DNA from: an uncultured Roseobacter sp.
GTDB lineage: Bacteria; Pseudomonadota; Alphaproteobacteria; Rhodobacterales; Rhodobacteraceae
NCBI RefSeq assembly: GCF_947491795.1
Contig: NZ_CANLKW010000001.1
Span: 744,001-808,000 of the forward strand
Length of the DNA: 64,000 nt
Direction: 5' to 3'
Below, one piece after another: positions 9,168 through 18,751 of this stretch (position 1 is its first letter; each line of letters starts with the position of its first letter). Under the pieces are notes generated by a model, which had not been told where the DNA came from, ran no database searches, and saw nothing but the letters and a program-made list of their open reading frames with translations. The position numbers and the translations under genes are program-made.

Positions 9168-10247
9168 ATGAGTGGCGTTCTTCCAAGCCAGCGGATCGCG
9201 GAAATGGTCGCATCCAACCAGATCGCCGGCACCCGCAAGGTGACAAAAGCACAGATCCAGCCAGCGAGCCTGGATCTGCGACTGGGACGTACCGCCTGGC
9301 GGGTCCGGGCCTCTTTTCTGACAGGCGCGGGTGAGCGCGTCTCGGACCGCCTGCGCGAGTTTGAGATGCACCGCGTGGACCTGACAGATGGTGCGGTTCT
9401 GGAAAAGGGCTGCGTTTATGTCGTCCCGCTGATCGAATCCCTTGCCCTGCCCGCGGATGTCCAGGCCGTGGCCAATGCCAAAAGCTCGACCGGCAGGCTC
9501 GACCTGCTGACCCGCACCATCACCGACGGTGGTACCGAGTTTGACCGGATTGCCCCGGGCTATCATGGCCCGCTGTATGCCGAGATCTGCCCGCGCTCTT
9601 TTTCGGTTCTGGTGCGTCCGGGCATGCGCCTGAACCAGATCAGGTTCCGGGACAACCAGGCGGTGCTCGATGACGCGGCGCTGCGCGCTCTGCATGACGA
9701 GACACCTCTGGTGGACGGTGACGCGGTGATTGATGACGGCCTGGGCTTTTCGGTTGACCTGCGCCTGCCGGATACGACGCTTGTGGGATACCGCGCCAAG
9801 CCGCACACCGGTGTCATCGATCTGGACAACATCGACCATTACAACCCGTCGGAATACTGGGAAGAAGTGCACAGCGACAACGGCAAGATCATCCTTGATC
9901 CGGGCGCGTTCTATATTCTGGTCAGCCGAGAAGCGGTAACGATACCGCCTGAATATGCCGCTGAAATGGCCCCGTTTCTGGCGATGGTCGGTGAGTTCAG
10001 GGTGCATTACGCAGGCTTTTTTGACCCGGGCTTTGGCTGGGCCAAAGCGGGCGGCGCGGGCTCACGCGGGGTGCTGGAAGTGCGCTGTCACGAGGCTCCC
10101 TTTGTGCTGGAACACGGCCAGGTCGTCGGGCGCCTGATCTATGAGCGTATGGCAGCTCTGCCTGAACAGCTTTACGGTGCGGATATCGCGTCGAACTATC
10201 AGGGTCAGGGGCTGAAGCTTTCCAAACACTTCAAGGCACCCGCCTGA
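9168..10247 (+). CDS. 2'-deoxycytidine 5'-triphosphate deaminase, two-domain form
   Basis: 359 residues, about twice a normal Dcd chain (~190). The N-terminal half has 'AKSSTGRLDLLTRTITDGG' and 'APGYHGPLYAEICPRS', equivalent to the S-S-x-G-R and PGW-G-x-x-x-x-E elements of dCTP deaminases. The C-terminal half repeats the fold with 'AGFFDPGFG' and 'HGQVVGRLIYERM'. I read it as a tandem DCD/dUTPase-fold protein, the form known in alphaproteobacteria as 2'-deoxycytidine triphosphate deaminase. Expected role: dCTP to dUTP plus ammonia, feeding dTMP synthesis. It is flanked by tRNA-Pro upstream and converges on scpB. Confidence 0.8.
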   Translation: MSGVLPSQRIAEMVASNQIAGTRKVTKAQIQPASLDLRLGRTAWRVRASFLTGAGERVSDRLREFEMHRVDLTDGAVLEKGCVYVVPLIESLALPADVQAVANAKSSTGRLDLLTRTITDGGTEFDRIAPGYHGPLYAEICPRSFSVLVRPGMRLNQIRFRDNQAVLDDAALRALHDETPLVDGDAVIDDGLGFSVDLRLPDTTLVGYRAKPHTGVIDLDNIDHYNPSEYWEEVHSDNGKIILDPGAFYILVSREAVTIPPEYAAEMAPFLAMVGEFRVHYAGFFDPGFGWAKAGGAGSRGVLEVRCHEAPFVLEHGQVVGRLIYERMAALPEQLYGADIASNYQGQGLKLSKHFKAPA

Positions 10248-10403
10248 TCGCAACTGCTCGCGGCGCCCGGCCTGAATTCCCCCCGGCAAATGCGCCACCC
10301 GGGCGCGTGAACTGCACGCAGCGCGTGTCCCCGCATACCAAAGAATTTATTTCACATGAGTGATGTGTTCGCTGCGTGACAGTGACCGTCAGAGGACAAG
10401 GGA

Positions 10404-11069
10404 TCAGTCCTCAAAAAGCTCGCTCTGACCCTGGGTGCTCTCTTCGTCCTCGTCGCCCACCTCACCCGTCACCGGCAACGATCCGGGCGGCGGCCGGTTT
10501 TCCAGCAGACCAGCAGCGCGCAGCTCCTTCAGCCCCGGCAGATCGCGCGCGTTCTCAAGACCAAAGTGATCCAGGAAGCCTTCGGTAACCACAAAGGTCA
10601 CAGGACGGCCAGGCGTCATTTTGCGCCGGCCAAAGCGGATCCATTCCATCTCCAGCAACTGATCGACCGTGCCGCGGCTGACAGAAACGCCACGTATCTC
10701 TTCGATCTCGGCCCGCGTCACCGGTTGATGATAAGCAATAATTGCAAGTGTCTCGATGGCTGCACGGGACAGTTTGCGGGTCTCGACCGTTTCGCGCTGC
10801 ATCAGAAACCCCAGATCGGGGGCGGTGCGCATGGCCCAGGCATCCCCGATTTTGCACAGATTGACCCCACGGCCTTCGTACCGCTTGCGCAGATAGACAA
10901 TTGCCTCTGCCGGATCAGAACCATGCGGCATCCGCGCCGTCAGTTCGCGCAGAGATACCGGCTCGGCAGAGGCAAACAGGATTGCCTCGACCATCCGCTC
11001 CTGCTCGCCCATGGGCGGGGCTTCGAACAGGCTCTGTTCTTCTTCGGTGTCCGGGGCGTCGTCTGTCAC
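10404..11069 (-). CDS. scpB: Segregation and condensation protein B
   Basis: 221 residues. The ScpB tandem winged-helix region runs from ~22 to ~180: 'MVEAILFASAEPVSLREL' (as 'EAILFASAEPVSL'), 'LSRAAIETLAIIAYHQPVTRAEIEEIRG' (seen in 'IETLAIIAYHQPVTR'), 'GRPVTFVVTEGFLDHFGL'. ScpB dimers join ScpA and SMC in the condensin that compacts chromosomes. Its start overlaps the scpA stop by 4 bases (10 bases of shared signal), typical of translational coupling. Tail acidic. In many relatives tatABC follows; here the next gene is the convergent deaminase. Confidence 0.93.
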   Translation of the reverse strand: MTDDAPDTEEEQSLFEAPPMGEQERMVEAILFASAEPVSLRELTARMPHGSDPAEAIVYLRKRYEGRGVNLCKIGDAWAMRTAPDLGFLMQRETVETRKLSRAAIETLAIIAYHQPVTRAEIEEIRGVSVSRGTVDQLLEMEWIRFGRRKMTPGRPVTFVVTEGFLDHFGLENARDLPGLKELRAAGLLENRPPPGSLPVTGEVGDEDEESTQGQSELFED

Positions 11070-11857
11070 GCAGGTCTGTCCTTTTTGCGCAGCTGGATGG
11101 GCGCGAATGTCTCTGACTGGCGGATTTCCAGATGCCCCTCTTTAACAAGCTCAAGCGACGCCGCAAAGGTCGATGCGGTGGCCGAGCGCCTGCGCGCAGG
11201 GTCCATTTCCCACCCCTCTGGCAGATAGCTCACAATATCCGTCCAGTCGCCCGCAAAACCGATCAGCCCCCGCATCCGGTCCAGCGCCTGCTCCATGGTA
11301 AAAACCGCCTCGCGGTCCATGACAAAGGGGCGGAATTCATCGCGGGTGCGGATACGGGCATAGCCCTGCATCAGATCAAGAAGCGTTGCGGTGTACTGAA
11401 TTTTGCGCGTGCGTGTCACTTCCTGCGTCTGACCGCGGGCAAAGAAATCACGGCCCAGCCTGTCGCGTCCCATCAGCCGGGCGGCAGCGTCGCGCATGGC
11501 CTGCAGACGTTCGAGCTGAAACGCAAGATGCGCCGCCAGTTCTTCGCCGGTCGGGCCGTCTTCTGACGGGTCGGGCGGCAGCAGCAGGCGGGATTTCAGG
11601 AAAGCCAGCCAGGCCGCCATCACCAGATAGTCCGCCGCCAGTTCCAGCCGCAACGCCTTGGCCCGTTCCACAAAAGCAAGATACTGCTGCGCCAGCGCCA
11701 GTACCGAGATTTTACGCAGGTCAACCTTTTGCGTGCGGCTCAGGGTCAGCAGCAGATCCAGCGGACCCTCAAAACCGTCCACATCGACGATCAGCGCCTC
11801 GGCAGCGAGCCTGTCGGCCACGGACACCGTGTCTTCCTGGAAACTGTCCTCAGACAT
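11066..11857 (-). CDS. scpA: Segregation and condensation protein A
   Basis: 263 residues. 'VDGFEGPLDLLLTLSRTQKVDL' is the canonical ScpA kleisin N-terminus (seen as 'FEGPLDLLLTL'), followed by 'ALAQQYLAFVERAKALRLELAADYLVMAAWLAFLKSRLLLP', of which 'DYLVMAAWLAFLKSRLLLP' is diagnostic. The C-terminal winged helix binds the SMC head. nagZ lies 15 bases upstream on the same strand, scpB overlaps downstream, so argS-side genes may form one transcript. Confidence 0.93.
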   Translation of the reverse strand: MSEDSFQEDTVSVADRLAAEALIVDVDGFEGPLDLLLTLSRTQKVDLRKISVLALAQQYLAFVERAKALRLELAADYLVMAAWLAFLKSRLLLPPDPSEDGPTGEELAAHLAFQLERLQAMRDAAARLMGRDRLGRDFFARGQTQEVTRTRKIQYTATLLDLMQGYARIRTRDEFRPFVMDREAVFTMEQALDRMRGLIGFAGDWTDIVSYLPEGWEMDPARRRSATASTFAASLELVKEGHLEIRQSETFAPIQLRKKDRPA

Positions 11858-11872
11858 TCAACGCGCCGACTT

Positions 11873-12871
11873 TCACACCCTGTTCAACAGCGTCTCAAGC
11901 TGGGCGTGAAGGGCGGGAATGTCAATATCGTCGGGGGCAACGCGGTCATTCAGTGCGCGCAGCGCCCGGGTCTGGCCGGCAAAGCTCATCTCGCCGGCGG
12001 CTTCGGCAACTTCTGCGCGTTCCGCCAGTGGCGCGTTGCAGTGAAGGATCACATCGCAGCCGGCATCCAGCGCCCCGCGGGTCAGATCCCGCAGACTGCC
12101 CTGCAGCGCTTTCATGCCCAGATCGTCGGTCATGATCAGATTGTCAAAACCGATTTCTTCCCGGATGACCTGCACTACTCTTGGCGACAGGGTCGCGGGC
12201 CGGTCATCAATTGCATCATAGACCAGATGGGCCGTCATCCCCATCGGCAGATCATTCAGCGCCCGGAAAGGCGCAAAATCAGTATCATGCAATTCAGCGG
12301 GCGCTGCGCTGACATGTGGCAGGTCATAGTGGCTGTCGAGCGTGGCACGACCGTGTCCGGGCATGTGTTTCACCACCGGCAGCACACCCCCTGCGAGCAG
12401 ACCCTCTGCCACCGCCCGGCCCAGACGGGACACCGCGTCCGCATCTGTCCCGTAACAACGGTTGCGCAGGAAATCATGGGTCTGCGCACCGGCAATATCA
12501 ACCATTGGCGCGCAGTTGCTGTCGATGCCCAGGTCGCGCAGTTCGGCGGCGATCAGGCGATAGCGGATATATATCGCCTCTGCGGCGTCCGGCCCGGCAG
12601 CCTGCACAAAATCCAGCGGAGGCATCCATTCTGTCCAGAACGGCGCGCGCAGCCGCTGCACCCGTCCCCCCTCCTGGTCAATGGTGATCGGTGCATCACG
12701 GCCCACGCAGCTGCGCATTTCGTCACACAGCGCGCGGACCTGATCGGCGGTATCGATGTTGCGCGCGAACAGAATAAAGCCAAACGGATTGGCGTCACGG
12801 AAAAATGCTTTTTCCTCCGCACTCAGCCGCAGACCGTCCGCATCCAGAATGGTTGCACCAAAGCGGGCCAC
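11873..12871 (-). CDS. nagZ: Beta-N-acetylhexosaminidase (glycoside hydrolase family 3)
   Basis: 332 residues, the short GH3 NagZ form. It has 'ANPFGFILFARNI'-like 'NPFGFILFARNI', 'ITIDQEGGRVQRL', 'VVKHMPGHGRATLDSH' (the mobile KH..GHG loop with acid/base His and Asp) and 'IMTDDLGMKAL' with the catalytic nucleophile Asp. NagZ removes GlcNAc from muropeptides in the cytoplasm during peptidoglycan recycling. It sits between the SPOR gene and scpA, the conserved Rhodobacterales order. Confidence 0.94.
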   Translation of the reverse strand: MARFGATILDADGLRLSAEEKAFFRDANPFGFILFARNIDTADQVRALCDEMRSCVGRDAPITIDQEGGRVQRLRAPFWTEWMPPLDFVQAAGPDAAEAIYIRYRLIAAELRDLGIDSNCAPMVDIAGAQTHDFLRNRCYGTDADAVSRLGRAVAEGLLAGGVLPVVKHMPGHGRATLDSHYDLPHVSAAPAELHDTDFAPFRALNDLPMGMTAHLVYDAIDDRPATLSPRVVQVIREEIGFDNLIMTDDLGMKALQGSLRDLTRGALDAGCDVILHCNAPLAERAEVAEAAGEMSFAGQTRALRALNDRVAPDDIDIPALHAQLETLLNRV

Positions 12872-12880
12872 GGGCTGGGC

Positions 12881-13864
12881 TTATCTGCTGGCCACGGGGA
12901 TACAGTCCACCCCTTCGGCCTTGAAGGCTGCACAGAACCGGCGCGAATCCCCGAGATCTTTGAACCCCATTGCGCGCAGCCGGTAAAAGGTGCGCCCGCC
13001 CGACTGGGCCTGTTCCACAACGCGGGATTTGTCGCCCATGAAATCACCGAAACGGCTGGACAGGCGCTGCCATTCCTGGCGCGCGATCTCCGGGCTCTCG
13101 AAAGCGCCCAGCTGCGCCAGTCGTGTGCCAGCGGGGATTTTTGAAGGATCAATCTCTGCCGTCACCGGTGCGGGCGTGAAGGCAGCCTTTTGCACCCGCG
13201 CGGGCCGCAGAACCGGACGGGCTGAGACCCGCAGACCCGTTTGCGCGACAACGGCTGGTTCCGGTTCGGGCAGGGCCTCGGCGGCGGCCTGAAGCACGGC
13301 ATCGCGGTTTGGCGATGTATCTGCCGTGCTCTCCATCGGCTCAGTTCCCGCCGTCAGCTCTGTGACAAGCTGGTCAATGGCGACGCTCTGAACCGCATCA
13401 CTGTCTGCGCTGTCAGCCAGTGCAGCAAAAGCATCCGCAGCAGGCCTCAGCGGACTGGGCTGCTCAACCGGAGCCGCGGCCTGAACGACCGGCTGGTCAT
13501 CAGCGCTCAGATCATCTCCGCGCGGGGCCAGAACCACCTGATCGACCGGCCCGGCGGCCACGCCCTCTGCGGCAACGGCGTTCACCGCCAGACCCTGGTG
13601 CCGGGCGAGTTGCCCCCCTGGGTTTTCAGGACGTATACGCATGTCGCCTTCGGCAGCGCGCACTACCGGGATGCCACTGACGTCCCGGACCATCAGTTTA
13701 TAGCCCCAGACACCGATACCTGCGATCAGCGCCAGCGATATCGCGGCACCCGCCAGGTTTGTCATCAGTGTCAGAGAGCCGCCCCGGGGGTCACCCCCGG
13801 TGTCGCCTTCGGATGCACGTCCGCAGGCCCCCATGTTATGGGAGAATTCGATATCCGCCATCAA
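12881..13864 (-). CDS. SPOR-domain membrane protein
   Basis: 327 residues. A transmembrane segment 'LAGAAISLALIAGIGVWGY' at ~36-55 follows a short cytoplasmic N-terminus, then a long Pro/Ala-rich periplasmic linker, and a C-terminal SPOR domain (~245-327) with 'GTRLAQLGAFESPEIA' and 'GRTFYRLRAMGF'. SPOR domains bind denuded glycan strands at the division septum. The gene lies between argS and nagZ, fitting a cell-wall role. The exact partner is not evident. Start is ambiguous by one codon (MMAD or MAD). Confidence 0.85.
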   Translation of the reverse strand: MMADIEFSHNMGACGRASEGDTGGDPRGGSLTLMTNLAGAAISLALIAGIGVWGYKLMVRDVSGIPVVRAAEGDMRIRPENPGGQLARHQGLAVNAVAAEGVAAGPVDQVVLAPRGDDLSADDQPVVQAAAPVEQPSPLRPAADAFAALADSADSDAVQSVAIDQLVTELTAGTEPMESTADTSPNRDAVLQAAAEALPEPEPAVVAQTGLRVSARPVLRPARVQKAAFTPAPVTAEIDPSKIPAGTRLAQLGAFESPEIARQEWQRLSSRFGDFMGDKSRVVEQAQSGGRTFYRLRAMGFKDLGDSRRFCAAFKAEGVDCIPVASR

Positions 13865-13940
13865 TGCCTCACTCTGCCGTCAGGGTACTTTGCCCATCAG
13901 GTCCGGTTCGATTTACTGCTCGGACGCCGGTTGCGAATTA

Positions 13941-15686
13941 TTAACGCATTTCCTGCGCCGGTGTGACACCGAGAATACCCAAACCGGCCGAAATTACAAT
14001 CGCCGTGGCACGTACGAGGGCGATTTTCGCCTGGCTTGTGGCGGCGTTGCCTTCCTGGACTGCCCGCAGGCTGTCGTCGGACCGGCCCAGGTGGTAAAGG
14101 CTGTGGAAATCGGACGCCACCTCATAGAGGTAGAACGCCACGCGGTGCGGCTCATTCGTGCGTGCAGCCGTTTCAACCAGACGCGGCCATTCTGCCAGCT
14201 TTGCGGCCATGGCCAGCTCGGCCGGATGTGCCAGCAGACCCAGATCAGCAGCCCCCAGCGTTTCATCCGCCACGTCGATGCCTGCCTCTGTCGCCTTATT
14301 CAGGATCGAGGCCACCCGCGCATGGGCATACTGCACATAAAAGACGGGGTTTTCCCGGCTCTGCTCCAGCACCTTGTCGAAATCAAAATCCAGCATGGCG
14401 TCGTTTTTCCGCGTCAGCATGACAAAACGCGCCACATCGGGGCCCACCTGATCGACCACATCGCGCAGGGTGACAAAGGTCCCTGCCCGTTTGGACATTT
14501 TGAAAGGCTCACCGTTTTTATACAGCTTCACCAGCTGCGTCAGCTTGATGTCCAGCGGCACCCGACCATCAGAGAGTGCAGACACCGCCGCTTTCATCCT
14601 TTTGACATAACCACCGTGATCCGCGCCAAAGACATCGATCAGCGCATCAAAGCCCCGGGTTACCTTGTCATAATGATAGGCGATATCCGGCGCGAAATAT
14701 GTCCAGCTGCCGTCAGATTTCATGACAGGCCGGTCTACGTCGTCGCCGTGTTCGGTTGATTTAAACAGTGTCTGGACGCGCGGCTCCCAGTCCTCAGGCT
14801 TTTTACCCTTGGGTGGCTCCAGAACGCCCTCATAGATCAGACCCTTGCCGCGCAGATCATCGATTGCTGCCTCAATCCGGCCCGTGCCATAGAGAGATTT
14901 TTCAGAGTAAAACACGTCCATTTCGACGCCGAGCGCTTTGAGATCGGCACGGATCAGATCCATCATGGCCTCGGTGGCGAAATCGCGCACGTCTTCCAGC
15001 CAGAACTGCTCGCCCTTGTCCAGATAGGCGTCGCCCACTTTGTCCTTCAGCGCCTGTCCGACCGGCACAAGATAGTCGCCGGGATAGGTACCATCGGGAA
15101 ACGCTACTTCCTGGCCATGCGCCTCCTGGTAGCGCAGATAGACCGAACGTGCGAGCACGTCGACCTGAGCGCCGCCGTCATTGATGTAGTATTCCCGGGT
15201 CACATCAAAGCCCGCGAAATCCAGCAAAGACGCCAGCGCATCGCCAAAAACCGCGCCCCGTGTGTGCCCCACGTGCAGCGGACCCGTCGGATTGGCAGAT
15301 ACATATTCCACGTTGACCTTCTGCCCCTGCCCCAGGGCGGCACGGCCGAAATCAGCGCCGGACGACAGGACCGACCGTATCACCTCCTGCCAGACCACAG
15401 GGGCCAGCCGCAGGTTGAGAAACCCCGGACCTGCAACCTCGGCGCTGGAAATCCGGGCATCTGCGTCCAGCTTTTCCGCCAGTGCGGAGGCGATATCGCG
15501 CGGTTTCATGCCCGACGGTTTTGCCAGAACCATGGCCGCATTGGTGGCCATGTCGCCGTGTGCCGCATCGCGCGGCGGCTCGACCGTGACATTTTCCAGC
15601 GCCAGACCATCGGGCAGCGCGCCCTCTGCCATCATGGCAGTCAGCGTTTCGGTCACCAGGTGACGGATATCGGCAAAGAGATTCAC
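13941..15686 (-). CDS. argS: Arginyl-tRNA synthetase
   Basis: 581 residues. The N-terminal additional domain binds the tRNA D-loop. The class I HIGH motif appears as '[19 protein letters not shown]' (HVGH) and the KMSKS-like loop as '[11 protein letters not shown]'. The C-terminal DALR helix bundle is seen at '[18 protein letters not shown]' and ends '[11 protein letters not shown]'. It attaches arginine to tRNA-Arg in the cytoplasm. It heads the argS-SPOR-nagZ-scpAB run; dgt lies 55 bases upstream on the same strand. Confidence 0.97.
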   Translation of the reverse strand: MNLFADIRHLVTETLTAMMAEGALPDGLALENVTVEPPRDAAHGDMATNAAMVLAKPSGMKPRDIASALAEKLDADARISSAEVAGPGFLNLRLAPVVWQEVIRSVLSSGADFGRAALGQGQKVNVEYVSANPTGPLHVGHTRGAVFGDALASLLDFAGFDVTREYYINDGGAQVDVLARSVYLRYQEAHGQEVAFPDGTYPGDYLVPVGQALKDKVGDAYLDKGEQFWLEDVRDFATEAMMDLIRADLKALGVEMDVFYSEKSLYGTGRIEAAIDDLRGKGLIYEGVLEPPKGKKPEDWEPRVQTLFKSTEHGDDVDRPVMKSDGSWTYFAPDIAYHYDKVTRGFDALIDVFGADHGGYVKRMKAAVSALSDGRVPLDIKLTQLVKLYKNGEPFKMSKRAGTFVTLRDVVDQVGPDVARFVMLTRKNDAMLDFDFDKVLEQSRENPVFYVQYAHARVASILNKATEAGIDVADETLGAADLGLLAHPAELAMAAKLAEWPRLVETAARTNEPHRVAFYLYEVASDFHSLYHLGRSDDSLRAVQEGNAATSQAKIALVRATAIVISAGLGILGVTPAQEMR

Positions 15687-15741
15687 AGGCTCACATCCTT
15701 CGGGCAGTGTTGCGGGCGGTGTATCACGGACTGTGGCCGGG

Positions 15742-16899
15742 TCAACCGGCGCTGCCCGGGGCGGCCCCGATCAGGCGGTCATATTCCTGGAGTGCAAACC
15801 GGTCCGTCATACCGGAAATATAATCCGAGACGATCCGGGCAAGCGCCGTTTCGGTTTCGGCCTGCTCCACATCCTTGCGCCACTGTTTGGGCAGCTGATC
15901 GGGGTTTTCCATAAACCAGGGAAAGAGTTCCTCGACCACCTTTGTCACCCGCGCGCGCATTTCAACCACGCTGGGTGCGCGGTACATCCGCTCGAAAAGA
16001 AAGGCGCGGATGATCTTCAGATCCTCAAAGACACCTTGCGAAAACCGGATGATCGGAAATCCGGCAGCACGAATGTCCTGTACGCTGGCGGGTTGCAGGT
16101 CCGACAGGTGCTGCTGCGCATAGCCGATCACGTCCTCGACCAGCACACCAAAGAACCGGCGCAGCGCCTCATGTCTGCGGCGGTAGTAATTCAGGCCGGG
16201 GTAGCGTTTGTCCACGGCAGCAAAACAGTCTTTCAAAATCGGCAGTTCGGCCAGCTCGTCAGTGGAAAAAAGCTCTGCGCGCAGCCCGTCGTGCAGGTCG
16301 TGGTGGTTATAGGCCACATCATCGGCAATGGCGGCCACCTGGGCTTCGGCGCTGGCGTGGGTGTGCAGCTCAAGATCCATTTCCAGATTGCACGCGGCCA
16401 GCGCCCAGGGGATATCGCCCGTTACGGGCCCGTTGTGTTTGGCCAGCCCCTCCAGCGTTTCCCAGGTCAGGTTGAGCCCGTCAAAATCCGCATAGTGCCG
16501 TTCCAGCTGTGTCACGATCCGGATCGCCTGGGCATTATGATCAAAGCCACCAAAGGGTGCCATCAGATCACACAGCGCATCCTCGCCCGTGTGGCCAAAG
16601 GGCGTGTGCCCCAGATCATGGGCCAGCGCCACAGCTTCGGTCAGTTCGGCATTCAGCCCCAGCGCGCCCGAAATTGTGCGCGCCACCTGGGCCACCTCAA
16701 TCGAATGGGTCAGGCGGGTGCGGTAATAATCGCCCTCGTGCTCGATAAACACCTGTGTTTTGTGTTTGAGCCGCCGGAAGGCGCTGGCATGGATGATCCT
16801 GTCCCTGTCGCGCTGGAAACACGAACGAAAGGTGCTTTCCTCTTCCCGCACGCGCCGCCCCCTGGCCAGTGCGGGATCAGAGGCATATTGCGCAGTCAT
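15742..16899 (-). CDS. dgt: dGTPase-like HD-domain triphosphohydrolase
   Basis: 385 residues. HD-domain metal ligands are visible: '[17 protein letters not shown]' (His) and '[16 protein letters not shown]' (HD), and a later Asp in '[16 protein letters not shown]'. The N-terminal '[13 protein letters not shown]' is typical of the family. Family enzymes hydrolyse dGTP or other dNTPs to nucleoside and triphosphate, helping control dNTP pools. It is divergent from the Fe-S carrier gene at 16985, with an 85-base shared upstream region. Confidence 0.93.
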   Translation of the reverse strand: MTAQYASDPALARGRRVREEESTFRSCFQRDRDRIIHASAFRRLKHKTQVFIEHEGDYYRTRLTHSIEVAQVARTISGALGLNAELTEAVALAHDLGHTPFGHTGEDALCDLMAPFGGFDHNAQAIRIVTQLERHYADFDGLNLTWETLEGLAKHNGPVTGDIPWALAACNLEMDLELHTHASAEAQVAAIADDVAYNHHDLHDGLRAELFSTDELAELPILKDCFAAVDKRYPGLNYYRRRHEALRRFFGVLVEDVIGYAQQHLSDLQPASVQDIRAAGFPIIRFSQGVFEDLKIIRAFLFERMYRAPSVVEMRARVTKVVEELFPWFMENPDQLPKQWRKDVEQAETETALARIVSDYISGMTDRFALQEYDRLIGAAPGSAG

Positions 16900-16984
16900 A
16901 GCTCGCTGGTCCTTGTGGCCTGTCCCGGGGCTTTCTATATTGTACTTACTCTATGAATGAAACCGCCCGACGGAGCCCGAGCAG

Positions 16985-17308
16985 ATGCAAATGCCCCCCA
17001 AAGTCACTTCCCGCGCTTTTGAGCGCCTGGCCGAGATCGGTGCCGCGACTGACGGCAAGGCATTGCGCGTGGCCGTTGAGGGTGGCGGGTGCTCCGGGTT
17101 TCAGTACGAGATCGCGCTGGACGAGCCGCGCGACGATGACCTGGTCCTCGAAGGCAGCGGTGAAAAAGTGGTCGTCGATTCCGTCTCTCTGCCGTTTCTG
17201 ACCGACGCCGTAATCGATTTCACAGAAGAGCTGATCGGCGCGCGTTTCGTCATCGAAAACCCGAATGCGACGAGTTCCTGCGGCTGTGGGACGTCTTTTT
17301 CGATGTAA
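16985..17308 (+). CDS. erpA: Iron-sulfur cluster insertion protein, HesB/IscA type (ErpA-like)
   Basis: 107 residues. Three conserved Cys are in place: one in 'VEGGGCSGFQYEIAL' and two in the terminal 'SSCGCGTSFSM'. A-type carriers take Fe-S clusters from the scaffold and pass them to apo-enzymes. The gene stands alone, not beside suf genes, which favours the ErpA/general-carrier role over SufA, but the subclass is inferred. A second ATG two codons in (16991) is also usable. It converges on the unknown all-alpha gene 12 bases downstream. Confidence 0.88.
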   Translation: MQMPPKVTSRAFERLAEIGAATDGKALRVAVEGGGCSGFQYEIALDEPRDDDLVLEGSGEKVVVDSVSLPFLTDAVIDFTEELIGARFVIENPNATSSCGCGTSFSM

Positions 17309-17320
17309 GTTTTGCCTGGG

Positions 17321-18373
17321 TCAGGCGTCCGCGCGGGAAAATCCTTCGAAAAATGCACCGAACCGGGTGGTTGAGGCTGCCGCTCCCTGAAGAATACGGT
17401 GTTCTTCCTCGCCCAGCACGTTTTCCAGAAGGCCCCGCATCAGATCCCAGTCGCGGCTGCGCGCCGAGCCAAGGTGGAACATGTATTCCGAGATGGCCCG
17501 CAAGGGCCCGCGCACAGCACCGTGGCGTTCGACAATCATGCCGCCTTCGGACGGTCTGCCCTGAAACCCTTCGGCGCCGATCTGCCGGGACCACCAGCTG
17601 CCAACCAGATATTCGTGATAGGCGTCAGGTGCCGCGGTGCCTGTGCCCGCACGCAGCGTGAACCCGCCGTATGCCGCAGCCAGCCAGTCTTCCCAGATGT
17701 CGCTGGGGGTGCGCCCGGCAAACCGCAGCGCCACGCAGACCTCTGCCAGCAGGTCAAAATCCTGATCCAGCCAGGCCAGCAGACCGGCGTATTCGAGGCT
17801 GGTTACAGCCTCATCAGAGAGTGCGGGATCATGCCTGCCGTATTCGGACAGGTAGAACACGATATGCGTCAGCTCGTAGGCCGCTTTTTTGTTCGGCAGC
17901 GAAAACGTACCAGTGCATCCGATAAAAGCGCGCAGCCGGTCTTCAAGCGCTGCATCGCGCTGGTCTGCATCCCGGCGGGCCAGCAACCGTGCGGCCTCTG
18001 CGCGCTGCAGATCAGATAGCTCGGCCTCTGAAAGCCGGCGGCCAGCGGTCTGTGCGCAGATTTCCTCGCCCGCAGTGCCGTTCATGCCCAGATCCTCCAG
18101 ATCAAGGCAGATGGACAGCAGAAACCGGTAGTATTGTGGAAAGAAAGTCAGGCGTTCGCCGATGCTGTCGTAGAAGGGCCGGTAAACCTCCAGCGCATCC
18201 TGCGGCAGTCGGGCACCGGATGTCGCCAGCACATTGAGCAGTTCGGCGTTTTCCTTGAGCCAGAAAACATCGCTGCTGTCACGGCGGTGCAGCGCAAAGT
18301 TGCGTATGAACTGCGCCTGCCGCTGCGCCAGATTTGGTCTGCGCGGCAACCCGATTGAGATCACGTTGGACAT
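17321..18373 (-). CDS. All-alpha protein of unknown function, partner of the four-repeat peptide
   Basis: 350 residues from the ATG at 18373, chosen because AGGAAAG lies just upstream; an ATG at 18394 is also in frame. I do not recognise a function. I recall related proteins in Rhodobacterales under a DUF name (DUF6902), but cannot verify this. It is predicted helical, with no signal peptide or membrane segment. A striking segment is 'YELTHIVFYLSEYG' (~166-179) with a conserved-looking His. It lies 87 bases downstream of the repeat peptide on the same strand, so the two are likely one transcript. It could be a modifier, chaperone or regulator of that peptide. Confidence 0.7.
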   Translation of the reverse strand: MSNVISIGLPRRPNLAQRQAQFIRNFALHRRDSSDVFWLKENAELLNVLATSGARLPQDALEVYRPFYDSIGERLTFFPQYYRFLLSICLDLEDLGMNGTAGEEICAQTAGRRLSEAELSDLQRAEAARLLARRDADQRDAALEDRLRAFIGCTGTFSLPNKKAAYELTHIVFYLSEYGRHDPALSDEAVTSLEYAGLLAWLDQDFDLLAEVCVALRFAGRTPSDIWEDWLAAAYGGFTLRAGTGTAAPDAYHEYLVGSWWSRQIGAEGFQGRPSEGGMIVERHGAVRGPLRAISEYMFHLGSARSRDWDLMRGLLENVLGEEEHRILQGAAASTTRFGAFFEGFSRADA

Positions 18374-18460
18374 GAGCTTTCCTTTCGCAGTCAACGGGTT
18401 GCCACACAGAGCAACAGGTATGGTCCGGCCCTTGGGGAAAACCGGCTCACATCTGTGCTG

Positions 18461-18751
18461 TTACTTTGCCGGGGTCATGGATGTGGTGAAAAGACCAGTG
18501 GCCTCACCGGCCAGCGTGTCCGTTCCCGAGACCATCGACGTCGTGAATGCGCCGGTTTCGGCACCTGTCATGGTCGAGGACGGGCCCATCGACGTGGTGA
18601 AAAGCTCTGTGGCTTCGCCGCACATCATATCGGTGCCGGCGGGCGCCATGGATGTGGTGTAAAGTGCAGTTGCATCACCAGTGTGAAGGTCGGCGGCGGG
18701 GCTTGTGAAATCCTGTTCGGATCCGGTCTTGAGCAGTGCGTTGGTCCTCAT
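18461..18751 (-). CDS. 96-residue peptide with four TTSM repeats, function unknown
   Basis: The N-terminus (1-24) is unique; residues 25-96 are four imperfect repeats of the form G-[DE]-A-T-x-L-[FY]-T-T-S-M. The TTSM cores are at 32-35, 52-55, 70-73 and 89-92, with spacings of 20, 18 and 19 residues. The repeats are rich in Thr, Ser, Met and Gly, with a single Cys (44), and the chain ends seven residues after the last F (…TTSMTPAK). There is no signal peptide. AAGGGA precedes the start. The architecture resembles a multi-core precursor peptide, or a low-complexity scaffold. Both ideas are inference. Confidence 0.72.
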   Translation of the reverse strand: MRTNALLKTGSEQDFTSPAADLHTGDATALYTTSMAPAGTDMMCGEATELFTTSMGPSSTMTGAETGAFTTSMVSGTDTLAGEATGLFTTSMTPAK

